This document shows positions 19,475 through 31,248 of a stretch of 64,000 nt of DNA, in pieces. Numbering within the stretch: position 1 is the first letter of the stretch; every line of letters begins with the position of its first letter. The notes below the pieces were generated by a model. That model worked only from the letters and a program-made list of their open reading frames with translations, searched no databases and was not told the origin of the DNA. The translations under genes and the position numbers were made by a program. Origin of the DNA: Salipiger marinus (GTDB lineage: Bacteria; Pseudomonadota; Alphaproteobacteria; Rhodobacterales; Rhodobacteraceae); contig NZ_FNEJ01000006.1 in NCBI RefSeq assembly GCF_900100085.1, positions 1 through 64,000 on the forward strand, in the 5' to 3' direction.

Positions 19475-20263
19475 ATGTTCCGGAAAATTGCCCTTTCCGC
19501 CGCCACGGCCCTCAGCCTTGTCACCGGCAGCGCCTTTGCTGCCGGTGAGGGCGGCCATGTGACGGACTATGCCTTCTCCTTCGAAGGGCCCTTCGGCGCC
19601 TATGATCAGGCCCAGCTGCAGCGCGGCCTGCAGGTCTTCACCGAGGTCTGCTCCGCCTGTCACGGTCTGAAATACGTGCCGCTGCGCAGCCTCTCCGAAG
19701 ACGGCGGCCCCGCCATGCCCGAGGATCAGGTCCGCGCCTATGCGGCGCAGACCTTCACCGTCTATGACCCCGAGCTGGACGAAGACCGGCCCGCGATCCC
19801 GACCGACCACTTCCCGGAGAACAACGGCGTCGGCGCGCCCGACCTGTCGCTGATGGCCAAGGCACGCGCGGGCTTCCACGGCCCCTATGGCACCGGCCTG
19901 TCGCAGCTGTTCAACGGCATGGGCGGGGCGGAATACATCGCCTCGCTGCTCACCCATTACACCGGTGAGGAAAAGGTCGAAGCGGGCACCACGTTCTACG
20001 AAAACACCGCCTTCCCCGGCGGCTGGATCGCCATGGCCCCGCCGCTGGCGGGCGAGGACGTGGAATATGCCGATGGCCATTCCAACGAACTGCACCACGA
20101 GGCGCAGGACGTCGCGGCCTTCCTGATGTGGACGGCGGAACCGAAGATGATGGCGCGCAAGCAGGCGGGCTTTGTCGGCGTGGTCTTCCTGACCCTGCTG
20201 GCCGTGCTGCTGTATCTGACCAACAAGCGGATCTGGCGCAACGTCAAGTACAAGAACGACTGA
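19475..20263 (+). CDS. petC: Cytochrome c1 of the bc1 complex
   Basis: The 262-residue product has a Sec signal peptide ([20 protein letters not shown], cleavage near AFA), a single c-type haem motif CSACH in [14 protein letters not shown], the axial Met in [12 protein letters not shown], and a C-terminal anchor [17 protein letters not shown]. It accepts electrons from the Rieske centre and reduces soluble or membrane cytochrome c. AAAGGAC precedes ATG 19475. The GTG at 19457 is upstream of that site and unlikely. A strong terminator follows 30 bp after the stop. Confidence 0.97.
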   Translation: MFRKIALSAATALSLVTGSAFAAGEGGHVTDYAFSFEGPFGAYDQAQLQRGLQVFTEVCSACHGLKYVPLRSLSEDGGPAMPEDQVRAYAAQTFTVYDPELDEDRPAIPTDHFPENNGVGAPDLSLMAKARAGFHGPYGTGLSQLFNGMGGAEYIASLLTHYTGEEKVEAGTTFYENTAFPGGWIAMAPPLAGEDVEYADGHSNELHHEAQDVAAFLMWTAEPKMMARKQAGFVGVVFLTLLAVLLYLTNKRIWRNVKYKND

Positions 20264-20293
20264 CACGCCCGCCCCACCGGGCTGAAGGTCCAG

Positions 20294-20318
20294 GCCCCGC
20301 CGCAAGGCGGGGCTTTTT
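20294..20318 (+). terminator. Intrinsic terminator of the petABC operon
   Basis: GCCCCGCC (20294-20301) and GGCGGGGC (20306-20313) form a perfect 8-bp stem with tetraloop GCAA, followed by TTTTT at 20314-20318. It ends petABC transcription before the convergent thiBPQ operon. Confidence 0.93.
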
Positions 20319-20341
20319 CTTTGCGCGGCGTCGGGCGCGCC

Positions 20342-21055
20342 TTATTCGGTGCCGGAGCCAGTCCCGAGATAGGCGCGCAGCGCGGGCGGCGGATCGGCAA
20401 ACAGCGCCTCCGTCGCCACGGGCGGATGCGCGCGCCCTTCGGCCACCAGCACCGTCGCCTGCGCAAAGCGGCGGGCATCCTCGGGATCATGGCTCACCAG
20501 CAGCACCAGCGCGCCCAGATCCTCCGCCACCTCGCGCAGCAGATCGAGCATCTGCGCCTTCAGCGCCGGACCCAGTGCGGCGAAGGGTTCGTCCAGCGCC
20601 AGAATGGGCCGGGCCTGCAGCAGCACCCGCGCCAAGGCCGCGCGGCTTTGCTGCCCGCCCGACAGCGCGCCGGGGCGCCGCGCCTCCATCCCCTCCAGCC
20701 CGACGCGGGCCAGTGCGGCGAGCACCCGCTCGCGCTCCGGTCCCCGCAGCCGCCTGCCATCGGGCCGCAGCGCAAGGCCAAGGTTCCGCATCAGGTCGAG
20801 ATGCGGGAAGAGGTTGTTTTCCTGAAACAGCAGCGCCACCGGGCGCCGGTCGGGCGGGGCGGCGGTGATGTCCTGCCCCTGCCAGAGCACCCGTCCCGCC
20901 TGCGGCGTCCGGAACCCGGCGATCAGGTCCAGCAGCGTGGACTTGCCCGCCCCCGATGGCCCCACCACCGCCACCCGCGCGCCGGGATCCAGCGCCAGAT
21001 CGGCCTGCAGGGTAAAATCGGCTTCGGTGAAGCTCAGCCCCTCAAGCGTCAGCAC
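20342..21055 (-). CDS. thiQ: Thiamine ABC transporter ATP-binding protein
   Basis: The 237-residue ATPase shows Walker A GPSGAGKST, Q-loop LFQENNLFPHL, the signature LSGGQQSRAALARVLL, Walker B ILALDEPFAAL and the switch His in LVSHDPEDA. It powers uptake by the ThiP permease. It is the last gene of thiB-thiP-thiQ and overlaps thiP by 14 bp. The assignment to thiamine rests on the operon order and the TPP riboswitch upstream. Confidence 0.93.
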   Translation of the reverse strand: MLTLEGLSFTEADFTLQADLALDPGARVAVVGPSGAGKSTLLDLIAGFRTPQAGRVLWQGQDITAAPPDRRPVALLFQENNLFPHLDLMRNLGLALRPDGRRLRGPERERVLAALARVGLEGMEARRPGALSGGQQSRAALARVLLQARPILALDEPFAALGPALKAQMLDLLREVAEDLGALVLLVSHDPEDARRFAQATVLVAEGRAHPPVATEALFADPPPALRAYLGTGSGTE

Positions 21056-22562
21056 CCATCCGCCCTCCCCTGTCGAACAGCCAGAACGCTCCGAAACTCA
21101 GCACCAAGAGCAGCAGCGCCGCCCCCGTCGCCGCGTCCATCTGATAGGATCCCATCAGCCGGTAGACCTGCAGCGGCAGCGTCGCGCGATCGGGATTGGC
21201 GAAAAGCGCAATCACCCCCAGATCGCCGATGGACAGCGCGGCGGTCAGCCCGGCAGCAAAGCCCAAGGGACGGCGCAGACGCGGCAGCAGCACCAGCCGC
21301 AGCCATGCCAGCGGCGTCAGCCCCAGCGCCTGCGCCAGCCGCCCGTAATCCTGCCGGGCCGCCTGCGCCTGCGGGCGCAGGATGCGCAGCGCAAAGGGCA
21401 GCGCCATCAGCGCATTGACCAGCGTGGTGACCGGCAGCGCAAGGCTCAGCGGGTTGACCAGCGGCTGCAGGATCAGGAACAGCCCCGTGCCCAGCACCAG
21501 CGGCGAGACGGCGATGCCCGCCAGCCCCACCACCTCGCCCCAGCGGCTGGCCAGCGCCAGCGCCCAGATCAGGCACAGCAGGGTGGAGGCCAGCGCCACG
21601 CTCAGCGAATGGCTGGCCGCCTGCCAGATGCCCGCATCCAGCAGCAGCAGGCCGGGCAGCCCGCGCGCGGCCACCAGCGCCAGCGGCAGCAGCAGGAACA
21701 GCGCGGCAAGCCCGATCCACAGCGCGTCCAGCCCCCGCGACCAGCCGCCCCGCGCATCCCAGCGCGGCAGCACCCGGTCGAGCCCGGCGCCAAACCCCGC
21801 CCCTGCCCCCAGCCGCAGCGCCACCAGCCCCGCCGCCAGCGCAAGCCCAAGCTGGACCACCGACAGCAGCGCAGCGCGGCCCAGATCAAAATCGAAGCGC
21901 ACCGCCTGATAGATCGCCAGTTCCACCGTGGTCGCCCGCGGGCCGCCACCCAGCGTCAGTGCCACGGCAAAGCTCGACAGACAGATCACGAAGATCACCG
22001 CAAAGGCGCCGGGGGCGATGCGCGTCAGCATCGGCGCCTCCAGCGTGCGGAACAGCGCCCAAGGGCTCAGCCCCAGCGAGGCGGCAAGCCGGAACCGCTC
22101 TGCCGGGATGGCGTGCCAGCCCTGCAGCAGCAGCCGTGTCGCCAAGGGCAGGTTGAAGAACACATGCGCCAGCACCACGCCATGCAGCCCGTAAATGCTG
22201 AGCGTGGGCAGGCCTGCGGCGCGCAGCGCGCCGTTCAGCACGCCGTTCTGGCCGAACACCGCCACCAGCCCCAGCACCGCCACCAGCGTCGGCAGGATGA
22301 ACGGCGCCCCCAGCAGCGCCACCAGCAGGCCGCGCCCGGCAAAACGCCGCCGCGCCAGCGCCCGCGCCAGCGGAACCGCCAGCACGGTGCTGACGGCCGC
22401 CGACAGCAGCGCCTGCCAGAGCGTGAAGCGCAGCGCCTGCCAGTCGCCGGGGCCGAGCCGCCCCCAGTCGCCCGCGCGCCACAGCACCGCCGCCACCGGC
22501 CCCAGCACCAGCCCTGCCACCGCCAGTGCCGCCACTGCGGCAGGCAGGGCGCGCAGGCTCAC
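21042..22562 (-). CDS. thiP: Thiamine ABC transporter permease
   Basis: The roughly 506-residue protein is a fused permease with two copies of the binding-protein-dependent transport domain, about twelve hydrophobic helices and two EAA-type loops (near ERFRLAASLGLSPWALFRTL and GRLAQALGLTPLAWLRLVLL). The GTG at 22560-22562 overlaps the thiB stop as GTGA and was preferred to an ATG 21 bp upstream inside thiB. Long GC-rich frames on the opposite strand are shadows. Confidence 0.92.
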   Translation of the reverse strand: MSLRALPAAVAALAVAGLVLGPVAAVLWRAGDWGRLGPGDWQALRFTLWQALLSAAVSTVLAVPLARALARRRFAGRGLLVALLGAPFILPTLVAVLGLVAVFGQNGVLNGALRAAGLPTLSIYGLHGVVLAHVFFNLPLATRLLLQGWHAIPAERFRLAASLGLSPWALFRTLEAPMLTRIAPGAFAVIFVICLSSFAVALTLGGGPRATTVELAIYQAVRFDFDLGRAALLSVVQLGLALAAGLVALRLGAGAGFGAGLDRVLPRWDARGGWSRGLDALWIGLAALFLLLPLALVAARGLPGLLLLDAGIWQAASHSLSVALASTLLCLIWALALASRWGEVVGLAGIAVSPLVLGTGLFLILQPLVNPLSLALPVTTLVNALMALPFALRILRPQAQAARQDYGRLAQALGLTPLAWLRLVLLPRLRRPLGFAAGLTAALSIGDLGVIALFANPDRATLPLQVYRLMGSYQMDAATGAALLLLVLSFGAFWLFDRGGRMGADA

Positions 22563-23539
22563 TGCGACAGCGCCCGCCGCCACGCCTCGATCGACTCGTC
22601 GCGCAGCGCCGCCGCCTCGTCTTCGGAATAGAACAGCACGGTCTCGGGCAGGTCCAGCTCGCGGAAGCCTTCGGGCCAGCTCTCGCGCGGCAGCGCCGCC
22701 GGGAAGGACCAGTTGCCGGTGGCGATCATCTCCTGAAACTCGGGCGTCAGCAGAAACTCCATGAACTGCTGCGCAAGCTCCGGCTGGTCGGTGGAGGCGA
22801 CCTTCGCCGCCAACTCCACCATCAGGTAGTGACCTTCGGGAAAGATCGCGGCCTTCTTGCTGCGGTCATCCTCGGCGATGATGTGATAGGCGGGGCTGGT
22901 GGTGTAGCTCAGCACCATATCCGCCTCGCCCTCGGTGAACAGGCCATAGCTTTCGGACCAGCCCCGGGTCACGGTCAGGATCTTGGGCGCAAGCTTCGCC
23001 CATGCCGCCTCGGCCTCCTCGCCGAACACCGCCTGCACCCAGAGCACCAGCGCCAGACCAGAGATGGAACTGCGCGGATCCTGAAGGACGATCTTCAGGT
23101 CATCCGGCGCGTCCAGCAGCGCCTGAAAGCTCTGCGGCGGTTCCGCCAGCCGGTCACTGTTGTAGACAAAGGCGGTGTGGCCGTAATTATAGGGCAGGAA
23201 CGTGTCGTCCTGCCAGTCGATCGGCAGGGTCAGCGGCGCCAGATCGACGCCATGCGGCGCGAACAGGCCCGATTCCCGCGCCTGTTTCGTCACGTCGGTG
23301 TTCAGTCCAAAGACCACATCGGCCTCGGTCCGTGCGCCTTCCAGCAGCAGCCGGGGCAGCAGGTCGCCGGGACGGAACTGCAGGTCGCAGTTGCAGCGCG
23401 CCTCGAACATCTCTTCGATCCGGGGGCCGGGCCCCCATTCCGAAACGATGTAATCGCCCGCATAGACGGTCAGAACAGCGTCCTGCGCCAGAGCGGAACT
23501 GGCGGCCAGACATCCCGCGGCAAAGGTGATGGCCTTCAT
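22559..23539 (-). CDS. thiB: Thiamine-binding periplasmic protein
   Basis: The 326-residue precursor has a signal peptide MKAITFAAGCLAASSALAQD, then a type-2 periplasmic binding fold. Characteristic segments are LTVYAGDYIVSEWGPGP, VVFGLNTDVTKQARE, PYNYGHTAFVYNSD, and RGWSESYGLFTEGEADMVLSYTT. It binds thiamine and its phosphates for ThiPQ. GGAGG with 5-base spacing selects ATG 23537-23539. It follows the riboswitch directly, confirming its ligand. Confidence 0.93.
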   Translation of the reverse strand: MKAITFAAGCLAASSALAQDAVLTVYAGDYIVSEWGPGPRIEEMFEARCNCDLQFRPGDLLPRLLLEGARTEADVVFGLNTDVTKQARESGLFAPHGVDLAPLTLPIDWQDDTFLPYNYGHTAFVYNSDRLAEPPQSFQALLDAPDDLKIVLQDPRSSISGLALVLWVQAVFGEEAEAAWAKLAPKILTVTRGWSESYGLFTEGEADMVLSYTTSPAYHIIAEDDRSKKAAIFPEGHYLMVELAAKVASTDQPELAQQFMEFLLTPEFQEMIATGNWSFPAALPRESWPEGFRELDLPETVLFYSEDEAAALRDESIEAWRRALSQ

Positions 23540-23589
23540 GGCATCCTCCATACTTGCGGCGAGAGGGCAAGACGGGCCAAGGGGCCGGA

Positions 23590-23673
23590 ACCTTCCCTCC
23601 GCCGGTGTCAACCGGATCAGGTTCAACGGGTTCGCGTCGCGCATCTCAGCCGGTTCGATCCGGCACCCCGAGG
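23590..23673 (-). promoter_or_regulatory. TPP riboswitch (THI element)
   Basis: Read on the minus strand, the leader contains the two invariant blocks of the thiamine pyrophosphate aptamer: GGGGTGCC..GGCTGAGATG near 23640-23670 and AACCTGATCCGGTT..CCGGCGGAGGGA near 23593-23627. It ends about 50 bp before thiB. Binding of TPP would be expected to repress thiBPQ, probably by blocking translation since no T-tract terminator is visible. Confidence 0.95.
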
Positions 23674-23772
23674 TAGCGCCAGACCTAGCTCTGCGCCCCG
23701 GCTCTGGCAAGGTGAAATCCCTTGAGCGGCAGGCAGCGCTGCCCTAGGAGGGGCCGCAAAGGAGACCCGCCC

Positions 23773-24873
23773 ATGAGCCTCAACACCTTCGGCCATCTCT
23801 TCCGCGTCACCACCTGGGGCGAAAGCCACGGGCCGGCGCTTGGCGCCACCGTGGACGGCTGCCCGCCGGGCATCGCCGTGGACGAGGCGGCGCTGCAGCG
23901 CTGGCTGGATCTGCGCAAGCCGGGACAGAACCGCTTTACCACGCAGCGGCGCGAACCCGACGCGGTGCGCATCCTGTCGGGCGTGTTCGACGGGCGGACC
24001 ACCGGCACCCCGGTGCAGCTGATGATCGAAAACACCGACCAGCGGTCCAAGGATTATTCGGAGATCGCCGAGAAATTCCGCCCCGGCCATGCCGACATCA
24101 CCTATTTCCAGAAATACGGCCTGCGCGACTATCGCGGCGGTGGCCGGTCCTCGGCGCGGGAAACCGCCGCGCGGGTGGCGGCGGGCGGTCTGGCCCGGGC
24201 GGTGCTGGCGCAGCTTATGCCGGGGCTGACGATCCGGGGTGCCATGGTGCAGATGGGGCCGCGCGGCATTGACCGCGCCCGGTATGACGCCGAGGAGATC
24301 GCCCGCAACCCGTTCTGGTGCCCCGATGCGCAGGCGGCGGCAGACTGGGCCGAGTATCTGGACGGGCTGCGCAAATCCGGCGAAAGCGTCGGCGCCGTCA
24401 TCGAGGTGGTGGCAGAGGGCCTGCCCGCCGGTCTGGGTGCGCCGATCTATGGCAAGCTCGACACCGAACTGGCGGCGGCGATGATGTCGATCAACGCGGT
24501 CAAGGGCGTGGAGATCGGCGACGGCATGGCTGCCGCCGCGCTGACCGGCACCGAGAATGCCGACGAGATCTTCATGGGCCCCGATGGTCCGGTCTATGGC
24601 TCCAACCATGCGGGCGGCATTCTGGGCGGCATCTCCACCGGGCAGGAGGTGGTGGTGCGCTTTGCCGTCAAGCCGACCTCGTCGATCCTGACGCCGCGGC
24701 GGACCATCACCCGCGACGGCACCGAGACGGAGATCGTGACCAAAGGCCGCCACGATCCCTGCGTGGGCATCCGCGCCGTGCCGGTGGGCGAAGCGATGAT
24801 GGCCTGCGTGCTGCTGGATCATCTGCTTCTGCATCGCGGTCAGGTGGGTGATGCGGGCGGGCAGATCGGCTGA
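23773..24873 (+). CDS. aroC: Chorismate synthase
   Basis: The 366-residue protein begins [20 protein letters not shown], holding the first family signature with the active-site His. It also contains [16 protein letters not shown] and a C-terminal [17 protein letters not shown]. It is FMN-dependent and converts 5-enolpyruvylshikimate-3-phosphate to chorismate, the last common step to aromatic amino acids. AGGAGGGGCCGCAAAGGAGA precedes the ATG. The long frame to 23722 is not used. It is divergent from the thi riboswitch. Confidence 0.97.
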   Translation: MSLNTFGHLFRVTTWGESHGPALGATVDGCPPGIAVDEAALQRWLDLRKPGQNRFTTQRREPDAVRILSGVFDGRTTGTPVQLMIENTDQRSKDYSEIAEKFRPGHADITYFQKYGLRDYRGGGRSSARETAARVAAGGLARAVLAQLMPGLTIRGAMVQMGPRGIDRARYDAEEIARNPFWCPDAQAAADWAEYLDGLRKSGESVGAVIEVVAEGLPAGLGAPIYGKLDTELAAAMMSINAVKGVEIGDGMAAAALTGTENADEIFMGPDGPVYGSNHAGGILGGISTGQEVVVRFAVKPTSSILTPRRTITRDGTETEIVTKGRHDPCVGIRAVPVGEAMMACVLLDHLLLHRGQVGDAGGQIG

Positions 24874-24892
24874 CCCGTCGCCGCGCCAGTTC

Positions 24893-24911
24893 CTGAGCCG
24901 CAGCGGCTCAG
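24893..24911. terminator. Hairpin between convergent aroC and chemoreceptor genes
   Basis: CTGAGCC and GGCTCAG flank GCAGC and could form a 7-bp stem in the 34-bp intergenic gap. It reaches into the chemoreceptor stop codon and lacks a T-tract, so the call is weak. Confidence 0.3.
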
Positions 24912-26785
24912 AACTCCTGCCATGAGACGCCGCCCCCCATAGCGGCGCGGATGGGCTGCGCCACGACGGGTTGCGACGGGGCTGCCGGGGCAAAGCTGCT
25001 TGGCGGGGCGGAGACCGGCACCACATCGGCCAGATCCGCCCCCTCTTCGCCCACGAAGCGGCTCAGCTGCGCGCTCAGCCGCTGCGCCTCGCTGTTAAGC
25101 TGCTGGCTGGCGGAACTGGTCTCGCCGACCATGGCGGCGTTCTGCTGGGTCACTTTGTCCAGCTCTGCCACGCCCACGTTGATTTCCTGAAGCCCGGCAG
25201 CCTGCTCCCGCGCGGCGGTGGCGATCTCGGCGACCATCTCGGACACTTCGTTCACGCTCTGCACGATATCGGCCAGCGAGGCGCCGGTCTGCTCCACCAG
25301 CTGCCCGCCATCGCGCACCTGCTGCGAGCTGTTGGAGACCAGCGCCTTGATCTCGCGCGCCGATTCCGAGGCCCGCTGCGCCAGCGACCGCACTTCGGAG
25401 GCCACGACGGAAAAGCCCTTGCCGCTTTCCCCGGCCCGCGCCGCCTCGACCCCGGCATTCAGCGCCAGAAGGTTGGTCTGGAAGGCGATGTCGTCGATCA
25501 CGCCGATGATCTGGGTGATCTGCTCTGACGAGCCCGCGATGGAGCTCATGGCGGCCAGCGCCCGCTCCATCACCAGCCCGCCCTCTTCGGCCCTGCGGCG
25601 GCCATCGGACACCCGGCGATCCGCCTCTTCGGCCCGCTCCGCCGCCGCCTTGACGCTGGAGGACAGCTCTTCAAGTGCGGCGGCGGATTCTTCCAGCGTG
25701 GCCGCCTGCACCTCGGAGCGGCGCGACATTTCGATCGACATGGTGGACAGCTCCTGCGAGTTGCGCTGCACCATCAGCGCCGAGTCCCGCAGCGAGGCGA
25801 TCAGATCGCCGATCTTGCCGGCCAGAGCATTGTAATCGTTGCAGAGCGAGACATAGCTTTCGCCAATGTCGCGCCAGTCTTCTGCGGTCATGCGGTGACC
25901 AAGCTCGCCCTGCGCCATCGCGCCCATGGCATCCCCCAGCGCCTCGAACAGTGCGATGCGGCGCTCGTTGGTCACCCGCTCCTTCTCGGCCACGGCTTCC
26001 GAATGCTGCAGCTTGTCGCGCAGCGCCTCGAGGCTGCGGGCGATGGCTCCGGCCTCGTCGCGGCGCAGCACGCCGTCGATGCGCGCGGAATATTCGCCAT
26101 CGGCAATCCGCTCCACCGCGCCGGCGACCGAAAGATAGGGCCGTGACAGCACCCGCCCAAAAAACAGCGCGCCAAGCAGCGAGGCAAGCACGGCGCTGCC
26201 ATTGGTGACCACAAGGATCCAGACACCCGTCTCCGCCGCCCTGACCGAGTCCTGTTCTTCGGCGACCATCAGCACATCCAGCCGGTCGCGGATCCTGCCG
26301 ATGGCCGCGGTGACATCCTCCAGCGCCGGCAGCACCACGGTGGTCATCTGCAGCTCGCGCTGTTCCACAGAAATGCCGGGGGCGCCGAGCAGATCAAGAG
26401 ACGGCAGCATCAGCCTTGCCTGCTCCGCCACGGCCTCGAGCTGCGGCAGGAATTCCGGTCGGCTCGATTCAGGGCGTTCGGTATCGGTAAACACCTTCGT
26501 GCCCTCGGCCACCAGACCGCCGACGCCCTGCAAAACCTCGCGCGCGTCGACCAGCCCTTCGGCATTGCCATGATCAAATTCCAGCAGATGGGTGGCAGCA
26601 CTGTCCACCGTCATCTGCAACCGCAGCAGATACTGGCTTTGATGGATGACATCACGGCTGAATCCGATGCGGTTGGTCATGCCCGCCTGCACGATCCAGG
26701 ACGTGACCGCCACGCCCAGAGTGAGGAGCATGAACACCGATCCAAGGATCAGCAATTGGTAGCGGATGGAAAGCCTGCTCATCAT
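24908..26785 (-). CDS. Methyl-accepting chemotaxis protein
   Basis: The roughly 625-residue chemoreceptor has an N-terminal membrane segment ([20 protein letters not shown]), a periplasmic helical sensor of about 170 residues, a second membrane segment ([20 protein letters not shown]), two HAMP-like regions, and a long coiled-coil signalling domain. The conserved tip is [20 protein letters not shown] and [19 protein letters not shown]. The C-terminus ends in SWQEF, resembling the pentapeptide that tethers CheR. It would signal to CheA/CheW. The ligand is unknown. AAGGGA precedes ATG 26783-26785, with a second ATG directly after. No che genes are nearby. Confidence 0.93.
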   Translation of the reverse strand: MMSRLSIRYQLLILGSVFMLLTLGVAVTSWIVQAGMTNRIGFSRDVIHQSQYLLRLQMTVDSAATHLLEFDHGNAEGLVDAREVLQGVGGLVAEGTKVFTDTERPESSRPEFLPQLEAVAEQARLMLPSLDLLGAPGISVEQRELQMTTVVLPALEDVTAAIGRIRDRLDVLMVAEEQDSVRAAETGVWILVVTNGSAVLASLLGALFFGRVLSRPYLSVAGAVERIADGEYSARIDGVLRRDEAGAIARSLEALRDKLQHSEAVAEKERVTNERRIALFEALGDAMGAMAQGELGHRMTAEDWRDIGESYVSLCNDYNALAGKIGDLIASLRDSALMVQRNSQELSTMSIEMSRRSEVQAATLEESAAALEELSSSVKAAAERAEEADRRVSDGRRRAEEGGLVMERALAAMSSIAGSSEQITQIIGVIDDIAFQTNLLALNAGVEAARAGESGKGFSVVASEVRSLAQRASESAREIKALVSNSSQQVRDGGQLVEQTGASLADIVQSVNEVSEMVAEIATAAREQAAGLQEINVGVAELDKVTQQNAAMVGETSSASQQLNSEAQRLSAQLSRFVGEEGADLADVVPVSAPPSSFAPAAPSQPVVAQPIRAAMGGGVSWQEF

Positions 26786-26892
26786 CGGTCCCTTGACAGC
26801 TCGACCGGCGCTGCTTGCGCCCTGCGCTGTTGGTATCAGAGCCGGGTAAACAAAGGCTTTGAGACTGCCGGAGCATTTGCGGCACCGCAAAG

Positions 26893-26925
26893 AAAATCCC
26901 CGCCCGCCGACCGGCAGACGGGGAT
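26893..26925 (-). terminator. Intrinsic terminator of ccrM
   Basis: On the minus strand a 14-bp stem (26896-26909 paired with 26912-26925, with a few G-T pairs) has a two-base apex and is followed by TTTTC. It lies about 26 bp downstream of the ccrM stop. Confidence 0.75.
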
Positions 26926-26950
26926 GGCCCTGCGGCAGCCTGCGCAGCGA

Positions 26951-28155
<1,205 letters not shown>

Positions 28156-28157
<2 letters not shown>

Positions 28158-28815
28158 AAACCCTTGAGATTTCGACTTGATACAAGATGTTGTGGATAGG
28201 TCGGAAAGATCTTCTATGGTGGGGCGTTATGCCCAGATTTTGCAGGGCCTGCATGTGGATTTTGGACCCATAGCCCGCGTTGGTTTCCCAGCCATAGCCC
28301 GGATGGTGTTGCGCCAAATCCCGCATCAGCGCGTCGCGGTGGATCTTGGCCACCACCGAGGCGGCGGCGATGCTGACCGAACGGGCGTCGCCGCCGATCA
28401 CCGCCGTGCCCGGACAGGGCAGCGGATGGGGCAGCCGGTTGCCATCGACCAGCAGATGGCCCGGTGCCACGGGCAGCGCCGCGACCGCCCGGCGCATGGC
28501 CAGCAGACTCGCCTGCAGGATGTTCAGCCTGTCGATTTCCTCGACCGTCGCCACGCCCAGCCCGACCCCCGCCACCGCGCGGATCACGGGCTCCAGCGCC
28601 TCGCGGCGCTTCTGGCTCAGCTTCTTTGAATCGTTCAGCCCCTCGGGGATGCGGGCGATGTCCAGCACCACGGCAGCGGCCACCACCGGCCCTGCCAGCG
28701 GGCCACGGCCCACCTCGTCCACCCCGGCGACAAGGGTGCCCCGCGCCCAGTGCGGCGCCTCGAATGTCGAATCCGGTCCGGTCATGCGCCGTTTCAACCG
28801 CAGCGCGGCGGCCAT
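28156..28815 (-). CDS. rnhB: Ribonuclease HII
   Basis: The protein of up to 219 residues contains the RNase HII signature [21 protein letters not shown] with the first catalytic Asp-Glu. [16 protein letters not shown] and [20 protein letters not shown] follow, carrying the later acidic residues. It removes single ribonucleotides and RNA from RNA-DNA hybrids. The start is uncertain: [10 protein letters not shown] at 28815 and [10 protein letters not shown] at 28785 are both possible, and neither has a clear ribosome-binding site. The second agrees better with family length. It may be read from groEL transcripts that pass the hairpin. Confidence 0.92.
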
Positions 28816-28835
28816 GGCAAGGGCCCGGAACGCAA

Positions 28836-28860
28836 CACGGGGGGCCAGTGGCCCCCCGTG
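28836..28860 (-). terminator. Hairpin after groEL, probable terminator
   Basis: A perfect inverted repeat CACGGGGGGCCA / TGGCCCCCCGTG surrounds a single central base, 38 bp after the groEL stop on the minus strand. Only a short T-containing stretch (TTGCGTTCC) follows, so termination may be partial and allow read-through to rnhB. Confidence 0.6.
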
Positions 28861-28898
28861 CGTCTTAGCCTTGCGGCAGACAGTCCCGAAGGGCTGTC

Positions 28899-30572
<1,674 letters not shown>

Positions 30573-30619
30573 TCAGACGGACGGAGGCGCGGATCGCCCC
30601 CGGGAGCGGTCAGCCGGGA

Positions 30620-30913
30620 TCAGGCGGCCTCGGTGATGCCGAGGATGTCCGATTCCTTCATGATGAGCAGCTCTTGCCCGTCGATCGTCACTTCGGTGCC
30701 CGACCATTTGCCGAACAGGATGCGGTCGCCAGCCTTCACGGCCATCGCGATCAGTTCGCCGCTGTCCTTGCGTGCGCCTTCGCCGCAAGCCACGACCACA
30801 CCTTCGGCGGGCTTCTCTTTTGCGCTGTCGGGGATGATCAGACCGCCCTTGGTCTTGTCGTCACCTTCGACACGGCGGACCAGCACGCGGTCATGAAGCG
30901 GTTTGAATGCCAT
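30620..30913 (-). CDS. groES: Co-chaperonin GroES (10 kDa)
   Basis: The 97-residue protein starts [20 protein letters not shown], has the mobile loop [18 protein letters not shown], and ends [16 protein letters not shown]. It caps the GroEL ring. TAGGAGAGCCTCGAAG precedes the ATG. It is the first gene of the operon, with the CIRCE element 55 bp upstream of its start. Confidence 0.98.
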   Translation of the reverse strand: MAFKPLHDRVLVRRVEGDDKTKGGLIIPDSAKEKPAEGVVVACGEGARKDSGELIAMAVKAGDRILFGKWSGTEVTIDGQELLIMKESDILGITEAA

Positions 30914-30968
30914 CTTCGAGGCTCTCCTAGCTCAAAGTTTGTCCCTTGGGCGCCTCGGGGAGGCGCCG

Positions 30969-30995
30969 TTAGCACTCATAGGGGTCGAGTGCTAA
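30969..30995 (-). promoter_or_regulatory. CIRCE operator for HrcA
   Basis: TTAGCACTC-N9-GAGTGCTAA is a perfect match to the CIRCE inverted repeat. It lies between a TTGACA hexamer (minus strand, 31026-31031) with TAGCTAT about 17 bp downstream, and groES. HrcA repressor binding here would hold groESL down outside heat stress. Confidence 0.97.
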
Positions 30996-31248
30996 CGAGG
31001 CATAGCTAGGCAGCAGAGCGAGTCGTGTCAACATGAGCTTCGCGAAATTTTTAAGACGCAGGGCCGCCGTCCTGCCCTGTCATATGGGCATCCGGACCCG
31101 CCTCTGCCATGGCCGCCCCGCACCCCCGGGCCTTGAATTCTGGCCGAAAATCCGGGTTTTTCCGCGAAAGGCGGTTTTATGCCCGTGCAAAGGGTCAGGA
31201 AACCTGATCCTTTGGACCCACCCCAGCATCGGGAATCGGAACCCCCTC
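30996..31248. promoter_or_regulatory. Divergent gap between groES operon and transporter gene
   Basis: The gap contains the candidate groESL promoter (TTGACA at 31026-31031 on the minus strand). The plus frame open from 31033 to the transporter start is not protein-like, and no further gene was recognised here. Confidence 0.5.

Noticed and set aside
17531-20305. A 924-codon open frame opposite petABC
   Set aside because: The plus strand carries unmistakable Rieske, cytochrome b and cytochrome c1 proteins. The antisense frame has no protein-like composition.
20865-22631. A 588-codon Gln/Arg-rich frame on the plus strand over thiP
   Set aside because: Composition is that of a shadow, and thiP with its permease motifs and the riboswitch-led operon explain the region.
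28191-28199. A DnaA-box-like CTATCCACA inside rnhB
   Set aside because: A single 8-of-9 match within coding sequence is expected by chance, and no other box is near.
31033-31248. Longer N-terminus for the EamA transporter
   Set aside because: The residues are not protein-like and precede the family start. The frame is open only because of GC bias.
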